Assembly (NCBI RefSeq): GCF_005281615.1
Contig: NZ_SZZM01000009.1
Coordinates: 1-64,000, forward strand
DNA: 64,000 nucleotides
Direction of reading: 5' to 3'
From: Rhodoligotrophos defluvii
GTDB lineage: Bacteria; Pseudomonadota; Alphaproteobacteria; Rhizobiales; Im1
Below are positions 35,883-47,518 of this stretch, one piece after another; the stretch's first letter is position 1; each line of letters opens with the position of its first letter. The position numbers and the translations under genes are program-made. The notes under the pieces were generated by a model. It did not search any database. It worked only from the letters and a program-made list of their open reading frames with translations, and was not told the DNA's origin.

Positions 35883-38800
35883 CTACATCCAGAATGCTTG
35901 GCGCGAGCCGTCGGCCGTCATCGAGGGCTCCGGTTCCACAATCGCATCCACCGACATGGCGGCTTGGCCGCCTGGGCCGGAAGACGCGGCGCTCGACTGC
36001 CCACCCTGGCCACCCGGCTTGAAATGGGCTGTGTTGTCGCCCGGGGAAAGCTCGGCAGCAAGCGCCTCCGGACCAACCGGCGCGGCGTCCGCAATGGCAA
36101 CCTCTGTATGCACCTCTGCCAGGATTGCGGGGCTCACCGGTTTGGTGAGGACTGCAACCGAGCCGTCGTTCCACAGCACCTTGACCACCGCTTTGCTGCC
36201 GGCAGCCTCTGCAAAGGTCCGGTCCCACGCGCGCGCGAATTCCACCGCATGGACATAGCGCTCGCCCACATCCAGTCCGCTCTGGAACGTCCAATACTCT
36301 GCCCCATACCAATACACGTTTCCTTGAAGACGATGGCCGCCGGCTTCGATCACCGCCCTGTCGGCGACGTCGCCGGTCGTGGGCGAAGGGAGCAAGATGA
36401 GTTCATCCGCATCGATCAGGTTGGCGGCCCCGCTCAGTGGCGGCTCTCCGTAGGAGCCTTGCGGCGTGTTCCGCGCGCGAGAGACGCCTTCCACCACGGG
36501 AATCGGCGGCGTGCTCAGGGCATATTCCCCGTCACTCAGCTCATATGCTTCCGCGGAGCCGAATCCATACTTCTGATAGGTCCTGTTCCAGGCGTCCGCC
36601 GCCGCTCGTGCGCGATAGCTCCGCATTTCCTCGACCGGTCCGGGAATGATCGACCAATATCGGCCCTCGTATTGATAAGTCGGGCCTATGGACTTGAATC
36701 CGGCATAGATGCCCTGTTGCCTCAGCGTTTCCGGGCTGGGCCCGTTGATGGCCAACGGCTGCTCCGTTTCGAGTGGACGGGCGGCAGGGTCGTCCCAACC
36801 AGCGGGCAAGCGGTTCAGGCCGGCGAAGTCGTTGAGGAACGCGGAACGCTCGGGTGCCAAGGCGTCCGACTTCCCGACAGCCGCGAGGACAGGTTGTGCC
36901 TTCTCGACCAACGGCCTCATTCTTTCGGGAAACGGGGGCAAACGGCCTTCGCCGAACCGCGATGGCGCCACGGCGGCGGTAGAGCAGCATATTCCGCCAC
37001 CTTTCAGCCCGCCGCCCTTCTCGATCAGCCCGCTTTGCGGATCCATATGATAGGCCTTGAGCTCCGATCCCCGCTGCGCCTCGCCGTTGATCCAGTCCAC
37101 GGCCTGGTAGGTTCGCTGCTGGCCGGGCACGCTCCGCAGCGCAACGATCTCTCCCGTGCTCTTGATCCTCGTAACCGTCAACGTCTCGCCCGTGACCGGA
37201 TGATCCCACGTCCTGCGCTCGCCGTGCGACAGGGAGAGAAACCGGCGAGGAATATCCGAAAACGGCTGGCCCGGCTGCGCCTCGCTGAACTGCCCCTCCA
37301 CGGAGGTGATGTCCAGTGAGGGCGAGCTCAGGTCGCCCGGTGCGGACGGCATGCTCCCCCCGGCTTCTGCTTCGGACGTGACCTCGAAGGCCATGCCGCC
37401 GCGCCGCGCCACCATGGCGACGGCGGCCTCGCCGGTAAGCGCCAACGCCCCACCGATGATCTGCTTGATGTCGTCGTGGCGGATCCCCTCCTCGATGTTG
37501 TAGATGCCGCCGACAATGGGGATCTGGCTGATATACCAGTTCTTCAGGAACTCGAGCCCGCGGATGAGGTCCCGATGGCCCTCGGTCTCCGCTTCATAGT
37601 CGGCAACGATGCGCCCGGCCTCGGCACTGATGTCATCAGGCGTCGGCATCTTGCCCCCCAGCCGCAGATTTTCCTTCGCGCGGGCCATGACCCAGGCCTG
37701 TTGCGGCAGGGAAGCATTGAACGTTTCCTCGGCGCGTTGCAGGTCGGCGCGCGGATTGATCACGTGATGATGATGGTGTTCATCATGCTCGCAGCGGAGA
37801 GCGAGCACGTGCCCCACCCCCGGCCGATCGGCGAGTTCGAGAAACCGCGCGAGCGGTGTCACGCGGACGGTTTCGGTCACCCCGAAAGCGTGGAGCGCGG
37901 AAAAATCCGTCTCCTCATATTCGAGATCGTCCCGTGATTGCCCCGTTTCTCGTTGCAGGATGTCGAGCGCGGCCGCTGCACGGTCGAAGCTTGGTGGCTT
38001 TCCGAAATTGGCGTTCCATCGCTCGGCGAAGCTCGACACCGCCTGCTTCAGCGATGCCTTTGGATCCTTTCGGTTGGGCGGCTCACCGCTTGAGCTTGCC
38101 AAATGAAATGCGGCCTGCACCAAAGGGTTGAAGCTGTCCCGCGGATGCTCCTGCCAGCGGATGATCTCGTCCTGGAAAGCCTTGAGCAGGCTTTCGCGGT
38201 CCACGAGCACCTCCGGCGGCGCCTCGCCGCGGCTGATCGCCCTTTGCGCAAGAACAGAGGCGAGCGAGAATTCGATCGTGCCGATGGTATGGTGAACATC
38301 GAGGCCGTTGTCCCGGGCCCACTCCGCGAGCAAGTCCCGGCGGTCTTCGTCGCTCAGTCCGTCCAGTCCCGGGGTATGCACGAGGCTCGCATCGTCGGCG
38401 AGTTCCGCGATCGTCTTGCCGGCCGCATTGAGGATCGTTGCATGCTTGAAAAGCGGGGGAGCGGCAGGATCTCCTTCCAGCTCATCGAAGCTGAAGATCT
38501 GCGTTTTCCGCCATTCCCGTGCGAGCGCCTCGAGGAAGGTCTTGCGGAGAACCGATAACCTGCTGGGGGAGCTGAGATCGAACGATATCTCCTGCGGCTT
38601 GACATTGTTGTACAGCAGCGCTGCCTGATCGATGGAGTGGCCGTCCCGGGTTGAGAAGATCTGCGCGATCCCTGCGCTGCCCAATGCGACACGGGCACCT
38701 AGGACGCGCGGATCGATCCGGACATGAGGATCGCTGTCATTGATCTCGGTCAGCGCGGCTGTGGCTGACATCGCCTGGCTGCGCGGGACCTCCCAGTCCA

Positions 38801-38948
38801 CCCAACTGAGAGCGCGGCTGAGATCGCCGACCAGCGCGTCGCGCCATTCGGATCTTGAACCGCCCTCCGGTCCCTTCTCGTGGTGGGATTGTGCCTCGCT
38901 GTTCAACGGCGGGGAAGCCTGCGCAGGATCGCTCATGTCGTCCATCAT
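35883..38948 (-). CDS. Large effector/toxin-like protein of unknown function
   Basis: 1021 residues, family not recognised. There is no signal peptide. The N-terminal part is acidic and helical; a HHHHH run lies at 391-395 (CEHDEHHHHHVINP). A hydrophobic stretch at about 475-513 (IPIVGGIYNIEEGI ... IIGGALALTGEAAVAMVA) recalls the membrane-inserting region of large bacterial effectors. The C-terminus has a duplicated domain of about 65 residues (about 755-820 and 876-940) sharing Y.Y...YW, AWxRT and DG..A..T.P. Start at the double ATG at 38948/38945 has no good ribosome site. Isolated, with no secretion genes nearby. Toxin or effector role is only a guess. Confidence 0.7.
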   Translation of the reverse strand: MMDDMSDPAQASPPLNSEAQSHHEKGPEGGSRSEWRDALVGDLSRALSWVDWEVPRSQAMSATAALTEINDSDPHVRIDPRVLGARVALGSAGIAQIFSTRDGHSIDQAALLYNNVKPQEISFDLSSPSRLSVLRKTFLEALAREWRKTQIFSFDELEGDPAAPPLFKHATILNAAGKTIAELADDASLVHTPGLDGLSDEDRRDLLAEWARDNGLDVHHTIGTIEFSLASVLAQRAISRGEAPPEVLVDRESLLKAFQDEIIRWQEHPRDSFNPLVQAAFHLASSSGEPPNRKDPKASLKQAVSSFAERWNANFGKPPSFDRAAAALDILQRETGQSRDDLEYEETDFSALHAFGVTETVRVTPLARFLELADRPGVGHVLALRCEHDEHHHHHVINPRADLQRAEETFNASLPQQAWVMARAKENLRLGGKMPTPDDISAEAGRIVADYEAETEGHRDLIRGLEFLKNWYISQIPIVGGIYNIEEGIRHDDIKQIIGGALALTGEAAVAMVARRGGMAFEVTSEAEAGGSMPSAPGDLSSPSLDITSVEGQFSEAQPGQPFSDIPRRFLSLSHGERRTWDHPVTGETLTVTRIKSTGEIVALRSVPGQQRTYQAVDWINGEAQRGSELKAYHMDPQSGLIEKGGGLKGGGICCSTAAVAPSRFGEGRLPPFPERMRPLVEKAQPVLAAVGKSDALAPERSAFLNDFAGLNRLPAGWDDPAARPLETEQPLAINGPSPETLRQQGIYAGFKSIGPTYQYEGRYWSIIPGPVEEMRSYRARAAADAWNRTYQKYGFGSAEAYELSDGEYALSTPPIPVVEGVSRARNTPQGSYGEPPLSGAANLIDADELILLPSPTTGDVADRAVIEAGGHRLQGNVYWYGAEYWTFQSGLDVGERYVHAVEFARAWDRTFAEAAGSKAVVKVLWNDGSVAVLTKPVSPAILAEVHTEVAIADAAPVGPEALAAELSPGDNTAHFKPGGQGGQSSAASSGPGGQAAMSVDAIVEPEPSMTADGSRQAFWM

Positions 38949-39148
38949 GTTGCAATACGCATGTGCAACATTCGGAAAGCCTGGAAGAGGGTAAGGCGAT
39001 TTTCCGGCTAAAGCCGGGCTTGGCAGCTTATGTGACGATCAGCCACGCAAGTGACCATGGTTTCCAACCGGGAGCCAAAGCATGCTGGCCGTGGCAAACA
39101 CCCCAGTGGCACGAAGGTCGTGCTCTAAATCGTTGATTTCCAAGGGAA

Positions 39149-39225
39149 TGGTGGGCCCGGAGGGACTCGAACCCCCAACCAAGCGGTTATGAGCCGCCGG
39201 CTCTGACCAATTGAGCTACAGGCCC
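39149..39225 (-). tRNA. tRNA-Ile2 (anticodon CAU, lysidine-type)
   Basis: 77-nt cloverleaf with encoded CCA. The acceptor stem GGGCCTG pairs with CGGGCCC (one G-U), with a TAGCTCA D-arm start, anticodon stem GGCGGCT-CAT-AACCGC and T-loop GGTTCGAGTCC. The anticodon CAU could mean Met, but the anticodon arm (GGCTCATAACCGCTTGGT) matches the isoleucine tRNA whose C34 is changed to lysidine by TilS, and not the elongator or initiator Met tRNAs. Confidence 0.9.
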
Positions 39226-39421
39226 CCGGGCGGGTGCGCGCATGCCGCGACCCGGCCGAAGCATTTCCCCTGGCTACACCAAAACGGCCGCGGCGGAAAG
39301 GTCTGCATCGCGAAGGAGCCAGCAGGTCCTGCCCTTCCTTGCGCCCCGCCCTCGGATGCCGCAGAATGGACTTATTCCGCCGCAATTCTCCCCGTCCCGT
39401 ATTTCTATTGAGAGTGTTGCC

Positions 39422-40174
39422 ATGTCTTCCCTGTTTCAAGGTGGTCGCGGGCTGTTGCCCTTGGTTTTGACAGCCGGTCTGCTCATGGGCGTGGTTGCCG
39501 CCGTCCCCGCTCGGGCCCAGGATACCCAATCCGAGGATCAGATCCGGACCCTGAGCCTCGTCGGCACCGGCGAGGTGCGCGCCGCGCCGGATGAAGCCAC
39601 CATCACCATCGGCGTCGTCCACCAGGCCAAGACCGCCGCCGAAGCCGTCAAGGCCAACAATGCCGCCATGGCCGAAGTCTTCTCGTCCCTGAAGGCCGAG
39701 GGCATCGCCGAAAAGGACATCCAGACCTCCAATTTCTCGGTCAATCCGCGCTACGTTTATCCCAAGGACAACAGCGGTCCGCCGACCATCGACGGCTACG
39801 AGGTGTCGAACCAGGTCTCCGTCCGCATCCACGATCTCGGCAAGCTGGGCGCGGTTCTGGACAAGGTCGTCGCGTCCGGCTCGAACCAGATCAACGGCAT
39901 CAGCTTCGGCCTGTCGGAACCCGAGAAGCTGGAGAACGAGGCGCGCAAGCTGGCCATTGCCGATGCCCGGGCCAAGGCCGAGCTTTACGCTCAGGCCGGC
40001 GGCTTCCAGTTGGGGCCGATCCACGCGGTGGTCGAGGGCGGCCGCAGTTTTCCGCCGGTACCTATGATGCGGCGCGAGGCGTTCGACATGAAGGCAGCCG
40101 CGCAAGCCGTGCCGATCGCCCAGGGCGAGCAGGTCGTGTCCATCCAGGTGAATGTCACCTGGGAGATTAGATAA
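39422..40174 (+). CDS. SIMPL-domain (DUF541) periplasmic protein
   Basis: 250 residues: signal peptide (about 1-33, cleavage after ARAQ or nearby) and one SIMPL/DUF541 domain, with the characteristic LSLVGTGEVRAAPDEATITIG start, GIAEKDIQTSNFSVNPRY, YEVSNQVSV and a C-terminal QVVSIQVNVTWEIR strand. Bacterial members are linked to oxidative or envelope stress, with no defined reaction. The ATG at 39422 is chosen for its signal peptide; the upstream open frame covers the tRNA-side gap and is not expected to be coding. Confidence 0.88.
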   Translation: MSSLFQGGRGLLPLVLTAGLLMGVVAAVPARAQDTQSEDQIRTLSLVGTGEVRAAPDEATITIGVVHQAKTAAEAVKANNAAMAEVFSSLKAEGIAEKDIQTSNFSVNPRYVYPKDNSGPPTIDGYEVSNQVSVRIHDLGKLGAVLDKVVASGSNQINGISFGLSEPEKLENEARKLAIADARAKAELYAQAGGFQLGPIHAVVEGGRSFPPVPMMRREAFDMKAAAQAVPIAQGEQVVSIQVNVTWEIR

Positions 40175-40270
40175 ACGCTAAGATTGCATCAGAAAGAAAT
40201 GCAGTAACTGGTTGTTACCCCGCGGCGCTTATCCTGACCAGGTCTCCACACTGCTCAGGAGGGCGCCGGT

Positions 40271-40828
40271 ATGGGCACGCCGGTCGCGACCAAGGCTCAG
40301 CATTTCTTGCGCCGCTATACCGAGGCCAAGATCAACACCTTTCGGCAGTTGTTCACGATCGAGAGGCTGGTAAGGGTTAGCGGAACGGAAAACCCTCACT
40401 TCGAACAAGAGGTGCGCCTGGCGATAGCGGCCGGGCGCGAGCAGCGCCACGCGCTGCGCTGCGCGCTTCTCGATGCCATCGCGGAGAGCGGCGAGGCCGC
40501 CCATTTCTGGCTGCGCAGGCTCGATGCCGCAGATCGGGCAGCCCGGCCGAACGAAGCCACGTTCGACCGCCTGCTCAGCCTTGATCGGATCGCCGATATC
40601 CGCAGGGATGCCGCGCACGCCCAGGACTTTTTCACCACGTTGCGCGTCGTGGCGAACCAGATCTTCCGGCCCTATTCCCAGCTGCTCACCGATATCGTCT
40701 TCAACCAGTCCAACCAGAAGGCGCCGCGGCCGCTGGCGCAAGCCATCGCCGCCGGCCTGGCCGCGCAATCCCTCGAGAGCGCAACGCAGGCAGCCTCAAG
40801 TCATGGCGCCGCGCGTTCCCAGAACTGA
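40271..40828 (+). CDS. Hypothetical helical protein
   Basis: 185 residues, mostly amphipathic helix, no signal or membrane segment, no motif recognised. The ATG at 40271 has GGAGGG at 8-bp spacing, which supports it over the overlapping antisense frame. It ends with a Ser/Ala-rich tail overlapping the 3' end of the convergent acetyltransferase gene by 28 bp. Confidence 0.6.
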   Translation: MGTPVATKAQHFLRRYTEAKINTFRQLFTIERLVRVSGTENPHFEQEVRLAIAAGREQRHALRCALLDAIAESGEAAHFWLRRLDAADRAARPNEATFDRLLSLDRIADIRRDAAHAQDFFTTLRVVANQIFRPYSQLLTDIVFNQSNQKAPRPLAQAIAAGLAAQSLESATQAASSHGAARSQN

Positions 40829-41406
40829 AGTTCCTTCACGGTCTCGGCTTCGCAGTTGAGATCCTTCCACGCGAGCCGCGCCACAACGCCCGGCAGCTCC
40901 ACATACCCGCGCTTGCGCCAGAACGGGTCGAGCGGCCGGTAACCGGCTGGCCGCAACGGATGATCAGCCGGCCTGATCACCGCACAGAACATGGTGATGG
41001 GCAGGCCCAAGGCGCGGGCATGCGCCTCCCGCCCGTCAAAGAACATGTGGCCGATCCCGCGGCCGCGATAGGCCGGATCGAGCACTGATTCCCCGAAATA
41101 GCAGACCTGCGATATGTCGATGCCGGCGGCTGCAACCGGCGCGCGGAACGTATCGGGCTCGTCCACCAGCGGCACGCAGGTGGCGGCGCCCACCAGCTGC
41201 TGTTCTTCAGGCAATGCATCGTCGCTCACGGTGACGACGGCCGCATTGGGCGACTTGGCATAGTTGGCGAGATAGCGCTCCTCGTAGGCCAAGTCGCCGT
41301 CATAGAGGTAAGGGAACTCGCGGAACACCTGAATCCGCAGCCGCGCCAGCCCCTCGATCACCGACAGCACCTCGGTGCCGGTCAGTGTCCTCACCGAGAG
41401 GCTCAC
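40801..41406 (-). CDS. GNAT-family N-acetyltransferase
   Basis: 201 residues. The acetyl-CoA pyrophosphate loop reads YRGRGIG (in VLDPAYRGRGIGHMFFDGRE), preceded by the strand VCYFGESVLDP, as in GNAT enzymes. The acceptor is unknown. The GTG start at 41406 overlaps the stop of the upstream SnoaL-like gene (GTGA), so the two are co-translated. Confidence 0.8.
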   Translation of the reverse strand: MSLSVRTLTGTEVLSVIEGLARLRIQVFREFPYLYDGDLAYEERYLANYAKSPNAAVVTVSDDALPEEQQLVGAATCVPLVDEPDTFRAPVAAAGIDISQVCYFGESVLDPAYRGRGIGHMFFDGREAHARALGLPITMFCAVIRPADHPLRPAGYRPLDPFWRKRGYVELPGVVARLAWKDLNCEAETVKELQFWERAAP

Positions 41407-41825
41407 CCTCGGCCCTCCACCTGGGCGATCCAGTCATTGAGGTTGTAATGGGTGGCGATCCGGGTGATCGCCCCGTCGGCGATCTCCAGCAATCCGCCCG
41501 CCGGCAGCCGATAGGTCTGCCCGCGCGCCGGCGGCAGGCCCTCGTCGGTGGCCAGGTACTGGCCGTTCACGGTGAACGAGGCGGCGGCATGGCGGCCGTC
41601 ATCGCTGGCCATCACCACGAGATCATCCAGGTGCTCTTTGTAGCACCGGGCCATGTGCTCGCAGAATTCCCGGAACAGGGCCTTGCCCTGGCGCTGGCCG
41701 CCCTGGTTCACGTCATGGACCACATCGTCGGCGAGGCATGCAAGCATGCCTTCTATGTCGCCGCGATTGAAGGCGTCGTAGTAGCGGGTGACCAGCTGGA
41801 TTGATTTGATGCGTGCGTCAGTCAT
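41403..41825 (-). CDS. SnoaL-like / ketosteroid-isomerase-fold protein
   Basis: 140 residues of the NTF2-like fold: LVTRYYDAFNRGDIEGMLACLADDVVHDVNQG at the start, then a central HMARCYKEHLDDL, and a closing ITRIATHYNLNDWIAQV. Such proteins are small isomerases, hydrolases or binding proteins. The ATG at 41825 gives the usual family N-terminus; the frame extends to a GTG at 41852. Coupled to the acetyltransferase gene, which suggests a shared pathway. Confidence 0.78.
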   Translation of the reverse strand: MTDARIKSIQLVTRYYDAFNRGDIEGMLACLADDVVHDVNQGGQRQGKALFREFCEHMARCYKEHLDDLVVMASDDGRHAAASFTVNGQYLATDEGLPPARGQTYRLPAGGLLEIADGAITRIATHYNLNDWIAQVEGRG

Positions 41826-41910
41826 GACCGCCATCTGACGGAAAGGACGCACTTGGTCAAGAGCTGGGGGATTGCTTTCCCCAGTCTCGACCGCCGGCCG
41901 CAGCTGTCCA

Positions 41911-43908
<1,998 letters not shown>

Positions 43909-44095
43909 CCGTTCGTCTCCGCCGACCTATGCTCGCCTGCCCGCCAAGGGGAAGACGCCCACTGTTTCCATCGCGATTGGCGCCCCGCGCGGGGGCACAC
44001 TTGCCTAAACACAACAGCTACCGCGGCCTCGCTCCGGCCACCCGTCGCCCAGCCCTGCCATTTGCATCATGGGGCCGCAATCCCGCCATTGCGGT

Positions 44096-46078
44096 CTAAA
44101 CGGCAGATCCCCCTTGCCGACCCGAAGCCTCCCCGAACCCCTCGATCGCGGCCTCCTCGCCGAATGTCGATCGGAATTGGGCGCTGGCTTCGTTCAACCG
44201 CAGTTCTGTCTCCTCCGTAGGGTTCTCCGCAAAGGCCCGTTCTGCATCCGCTAGCTCTCGACGCAATATACCGGCCTTCCTGTGCAACGCGACCATATGG
44301 AGCCAAGCAACGGACGTATCCTCAGCGGCAGCATCTGGAAACGCAAACCAATCGCTACGATGCGTGAATCCGGACTCGAGCCTTGCGAGGACCTCCGCGT
44401 AACCTCTCGCCGTGAGGTGGTTCCGCAATTCTGTCCTGTCAAGGCCTTCCACCAAAGCGGCGATATCTAGGATTTCGCGGCGCAGCCTGTCAAGAACCGG
44501 GCTTGACAGCTCCAGCTCTGCCACAGCCTCGGGATTCGGCTCGATCAGATACGGGTGGTTGAGAAGCGTGAGCATGATCAGCCGCTCGCGCCGGTCACCG
44601 GCCGCGGCGTCCCCTCCGGTGGCCGCGACACGGGCCCGCAAGGCGGGCGTTGGGCTTGAGGGCAGCAACCAGTGCGGCAGCGGCGCCCGGCCGCGCCGCC
44701 ACTGGTCCACATTGCCCCCGGGATAACGCGCGAGGCTCGAAGGGGCCCCTGCCCCCCGGTAGCCTCGTCCCCGCGGCACGAACGGCTGGCGCCGCCCTCC
44801 CCAAAGGCCGGCTAGCCGTTCGCGGAAATGGCTGCGGTAATGTGCCTTGATTCGCGCATCGCTGATTCGCTCGACCGCCTCGTCCAGCTTCGCCTCGAAG
44901 GCGGCGCGGCGCTCCGGCGTCGTCAGGTCGGCCGCCTCGCTCTCCCGCCGCCACAGCACGTCGGCCATCGGCACCGCCGCCTCGAGCGCGCCCAGCATGG
45001 CCGCGGGGCCGCCATGCCGCACCAGGTCGTCGGGATCCTGCCCCTCCGGCAGGAAGGCAAACCGCAGGGAATAGCCGGGCCGCAGCTCCGGCAGCGCCGT
45101 GTCGAGGGCCCGGTAGGCTGCCTTGAGGCCTGCCTCGTCGCCATCGAAGCACAGCACCGGCTCGGCTGCGGCCTTCCACAGCAGCTTCAGCTGTTCGGCC
45201 GTGAGCGCCGTGCCCATGGGCGCAACCACATGGTCGATGCCGACGCCATCCAGAGCGATGACGTCCATATAGCCCTCGACCACCACGATCGCGCCCGCCT
45301 CGTAGGCGGGCTTCCGTGCCCGGTCGAGATTGTAGAGCATCGCGCTCTTGTGGAAGAGCTCCGTCTCCGGCGAGTTGAGATATTTCGCCTGCGCCGTGGG
45401 CGAAAGCGCGCGGCCGCCGAACGCCACCACCCTGCCCCGCGCATCATTGATGGGAAACATGACGCGGTTGCGGAACCGGTCATAGGGCACGGGGATGTCG
45501 TCGCCGGCAATCAGCAGCCCGGCCTCCACCATCTGCTGGGTCGTGACACCCTTCTCGGCGAGATGGGTCTTGAGTGCATAGCGGTCGTCCGGGGCGAAGC
45601 CCAGGCGGAAGCGCCGCCGCAGGTCCTCCCGCATGCCGCGGCTATCGAGATAGCGGCGGGCCCCCTCGCCGCCCCGCCCGGCCAGCTGCCCCTCGAAGAA
45701 GCGGGCCGCCAGCTCCATCACCTCGATGAGGCTCGTGCGCTTCTCCTCCCGCTGCCGCATCTCGGGCGAGGGTTCGGGCATCGGCAAGCCGGCTTCCGCC
45801 GCCAGCCGCTCGACCGCCTCGGGAAAGCTCAGGCCTTCCTTCTCGGTCAAGAAGGTGAAGATGTCGCCTGAGGCCTTGCAACCGAAGCAGTGGTAGCGAC
45901 CCTTCCGGTCATCCGCATGGAAAGAAGGAGATTTCTCCTGGTGGAAAGGACAGCAGGCCCAATAGTCGCCCCTCTGCGGCATGGACTTGCGCCGGTCCCA
46001 AACGACCTTGCGCCCCACCACCTGGGAAATCGGCACACGCTGGCGGATCTCGTCGAGGAAACTGTCTGAAAACCGCAT
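44096..46078 (-). CDS. dnaG: DNA primase
   Basis: Makes RNA primers for replication. 660 residues from the ATG at 46078 (MRFSDSFLDEIRQRVPIS, the canonical N-terminus). The CHC2 zinc finger has the CPFHxEKSPSF and YHCFGC motifs. The TOPRIM core contains VVVEGYMDVIALD and CFDGDEAGLKAA. The C-terminal helicase-binding region is Arg/Glu-rich and divergent. It lies 187 bp upstream of rpoD on the same strand. Confidence 0.96.
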   Translation of the reverse strand: MRFSDSFLDEIRQRVPISQVVGRKVVWDRRKSMPQRGDYWACCPFHQEKSPSFHADDRKGRYHCFGCKASGDIFTFLTEKEGLSFPEAVERLAAEAGLPMPEPSPEMRQREEKRTSLIEVMELAARFFEGQLAGRGGEGARRYLDSRGMREDLRRRFRLGFAPDDRYALKTHLAEKGVTTQQMVEAGLLIAGDDIPVPYDRFRNRVMFPINDARGRVVAFGGRALSPTAQAKYLNSPETELFHKSAMLYNLDRARKPAYEAGAIVVVEGYMDVIALDGVGIDHVVAPMGTALTAEQLKLLWKAAAEPVLCFDGDEAGLKAAYRALDTALPELRPGYSLRFAFLPEGQDPDDLVRHGGPAAMLGALEAAVPMADVLWRRESEAADLTTPERRAAFEAKLDEAVERISDARIKAHYRSHFRERLAGLWGGRRQPFVPRGRGYRGAGAPSSLARYPGGNVDQWRRGRAPLPHWLLPSSPTPALRARVAATGGDAAAGDRRERLIMLTLLNHPYLIEPNPEAVAELELSSPVLDRLRREILDIAALVEGLDRTELRNHLTARGYAEVLARLESGFTHRSDWFAFPDAAAEDTSVAWLHMVALHRKAGILRRELADAERAFAENPTEETELRLNEASAQFRSTFGEEAAIEGFGEASGRQGGSAV

Positions 46079-46197
46079 GGCACCCGTCCGTCGATCGGCC
46101 AGACTAGCGCAAGCACGCGCCTGTGTCCGGCGCAATCTGGTTAATCGACGGCGAGTGTCGGATCAACGTCCAAGCCCATCTAAGTAGGCCAGCCGTC

Positions 46198-46737
46198 TCA
46201 ATGCATCGAATGAAAGTCCGTAGCTCCCGAAGCATCGGCATGACCGGGATCCGGCGGCCTGTGGAACGGATCTTCCACCGGCACATTCTCGGCCGCCAGC
46301 TTCTCGATCGCCTCGAGCCTGCTCATCGCCGTGCTCACCGCCCCATGGTAGTGATGAAGGCCTTGCACCTGATCGGCACTCTTCCCCTGCAAGAGCGCGG
46401 TCAGCTCGCCGCGAAGCTTCGCGTCAGTATCCTTGATGCTTTCGGTGAGTTGGCGCACTTCGCTGATGGCTTGCCGCTTCACCTCTGCGGCAACCTGTGC
46501 ACCATAAAGCGACATCTCCAGGTCCGGAGCTCGCACCGCCAATGGCTTGGTCGTCTCTTTGAGCTTGCCGACCGTTTCGCTGATGAGCACCCCGCTGGGC
46601 CTGACCCCCATCTCCAATTGCCTGTTGAGAATGGCAATATTGCTGCTCAATTCGTCGAGACGGACGAGATTGGCGGGAAGAATTTCCTTAATCGGCGTTG
46701 AAACCACCTCGCGCGGACCCTCTGGCAATCTTCTCAT
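46198..46737 (-). CDS. Unknown protein with C-terminal DF..MH domain (A)
   Basis: 179 residues, soluble and helical, family not recognised. The ATG at 46737 has GAGG seven bases upstream. The last ~40 residues (from SRLEAIEKLAAENVP to TDFHSMH) align with the C-terminus of the protein at 48870-49406: LE.I...AA, E, H, (D/E)P and a final (S/T)DF(H/N)(S/A)MH. The N-terminal 140 residues differ. The gene interrupts the conserved yqeY-dnaG-rpoD order, which suggests later insertion. A C-terminal sorting or recognition tag is one reading; no function can be given. Confidence 0.7.
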   Translation of the reverse strand: MRRLPEGPREVVSTPIKEILPANLVRLDELSSNIAILNRQLEMGVRPSGVLISETVGKLKETTKPLAVRAPDLEMSLYGAQVAAEVKRQAISEVRQLTESIKDTDAKLRGELTALLQGKSADQVQGLHHYHGAVSTAMSRLEAIEKLAAENVPVEDPFHRPPDPGHADASGATDFHSMH

Positions 46738-46842
46738 CACAATTCCTCAAAAAATGCATTTCCAACAAATAACCTCCAGGCGATGTGGCCTCGATAGCTC
46801 AACTTGGCGGGTATTGCCACTGCCACAAGGCCGAGACGCTCA

Positions 46843-47307
46843 CTACTTCAGCTTCTCCTTGGCGATCGCTCCGGCCTTTGCCACGTCCAGCGCCCCGGCA
46901 TGCCGCGATTTCAGCTCCGCCATGACCCGGCCCATGTCCTTGAGGCCGCTCGCACCAAGCTCGGCGATGATGCCGTCGACGGCGGTCTGCACCTCCGCCT
47001 CGCTCAGTTGCCGCGGCATGAACTCGCGGATGACCGCGATTTCCTCCCGCTCCTGCTCCGCGAGCTCCAGCCGGCCGGCCTGCTCGTAGACCTGCTGTGA
47101 TTCCTCCCGTTGCTTGATCATGCGGGCGAGAATGTCCAGGAGCTCCGCGTCATCGAGCTCATCGCCCTTGCCGGCCCCGCGGTTGTGGATGATCCGGTCC
47201 TTCACCGCGGCATTGATCAGGCGCAGCGTCGATATGCGGCGCTTGTCCTGTGACTTCATCGCCGCCTTCAAGCCCTCATTGACCCGCTCGCGGATGGTCG
47301 CGCTCAT
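46843..47307 (-). CDS. GatB/YqeY domain protein
   Basis: 154 residues, YqeY family: helical protein related to the tail domain of the GatB amidotransferase. Recognised by STLRLINAAVKDR, LLDILARMIKQREES, FMPRQLSEAEV and MGRVMAELKSRHAGALD. The start is placed at the ATG at 47307 with GGAGAC upstream; the frame extends seven codons further. Precise role unknown, but its place beside dnaG/rpoD and carA is conserved in alphaproteobacteria. Confidence 0.9.
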   Translation of the reverse strand: MSATIRERVNEGLKAAMKSQDKRRISTLRLINAAVKDRIIHNRGAGKGDELDDAELLDILARMIKQREESQQVYEQAGRLELAEQEREEIAVIREFMPRQLSEAEVQTAVDGIIAELGASGLKDMGRVMAELKSRHAGALDVAKAGAIAKEKLK

Positions 47308-47518
47308 TGATCTCGTCTCCATTTGCAATGAGAGGCAATAGCCATGCCTATATCAGGCCCCGGGCGGCAGACGCCACCCCATTTGCCGCACCTCGCCTAT
47401 TGACCTCCGTTGTCCCGTCCCATACGTAACGCCCAATTACCCATGGCGCGACCCGCTCGCCGGCTTGCCCGGCCCCGAGCCCGCGCGTCGCCGCCAGGCC
47501 TCTCCGAGGGAGATACCC

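Noticed and set aside
39149-39225. Calling the CAU tRNA a methionine tRNA
   Set aside because: Acceptor and anticodon arms match tRNA-Ile2 types and not elongator or initiator Met tRNAs.
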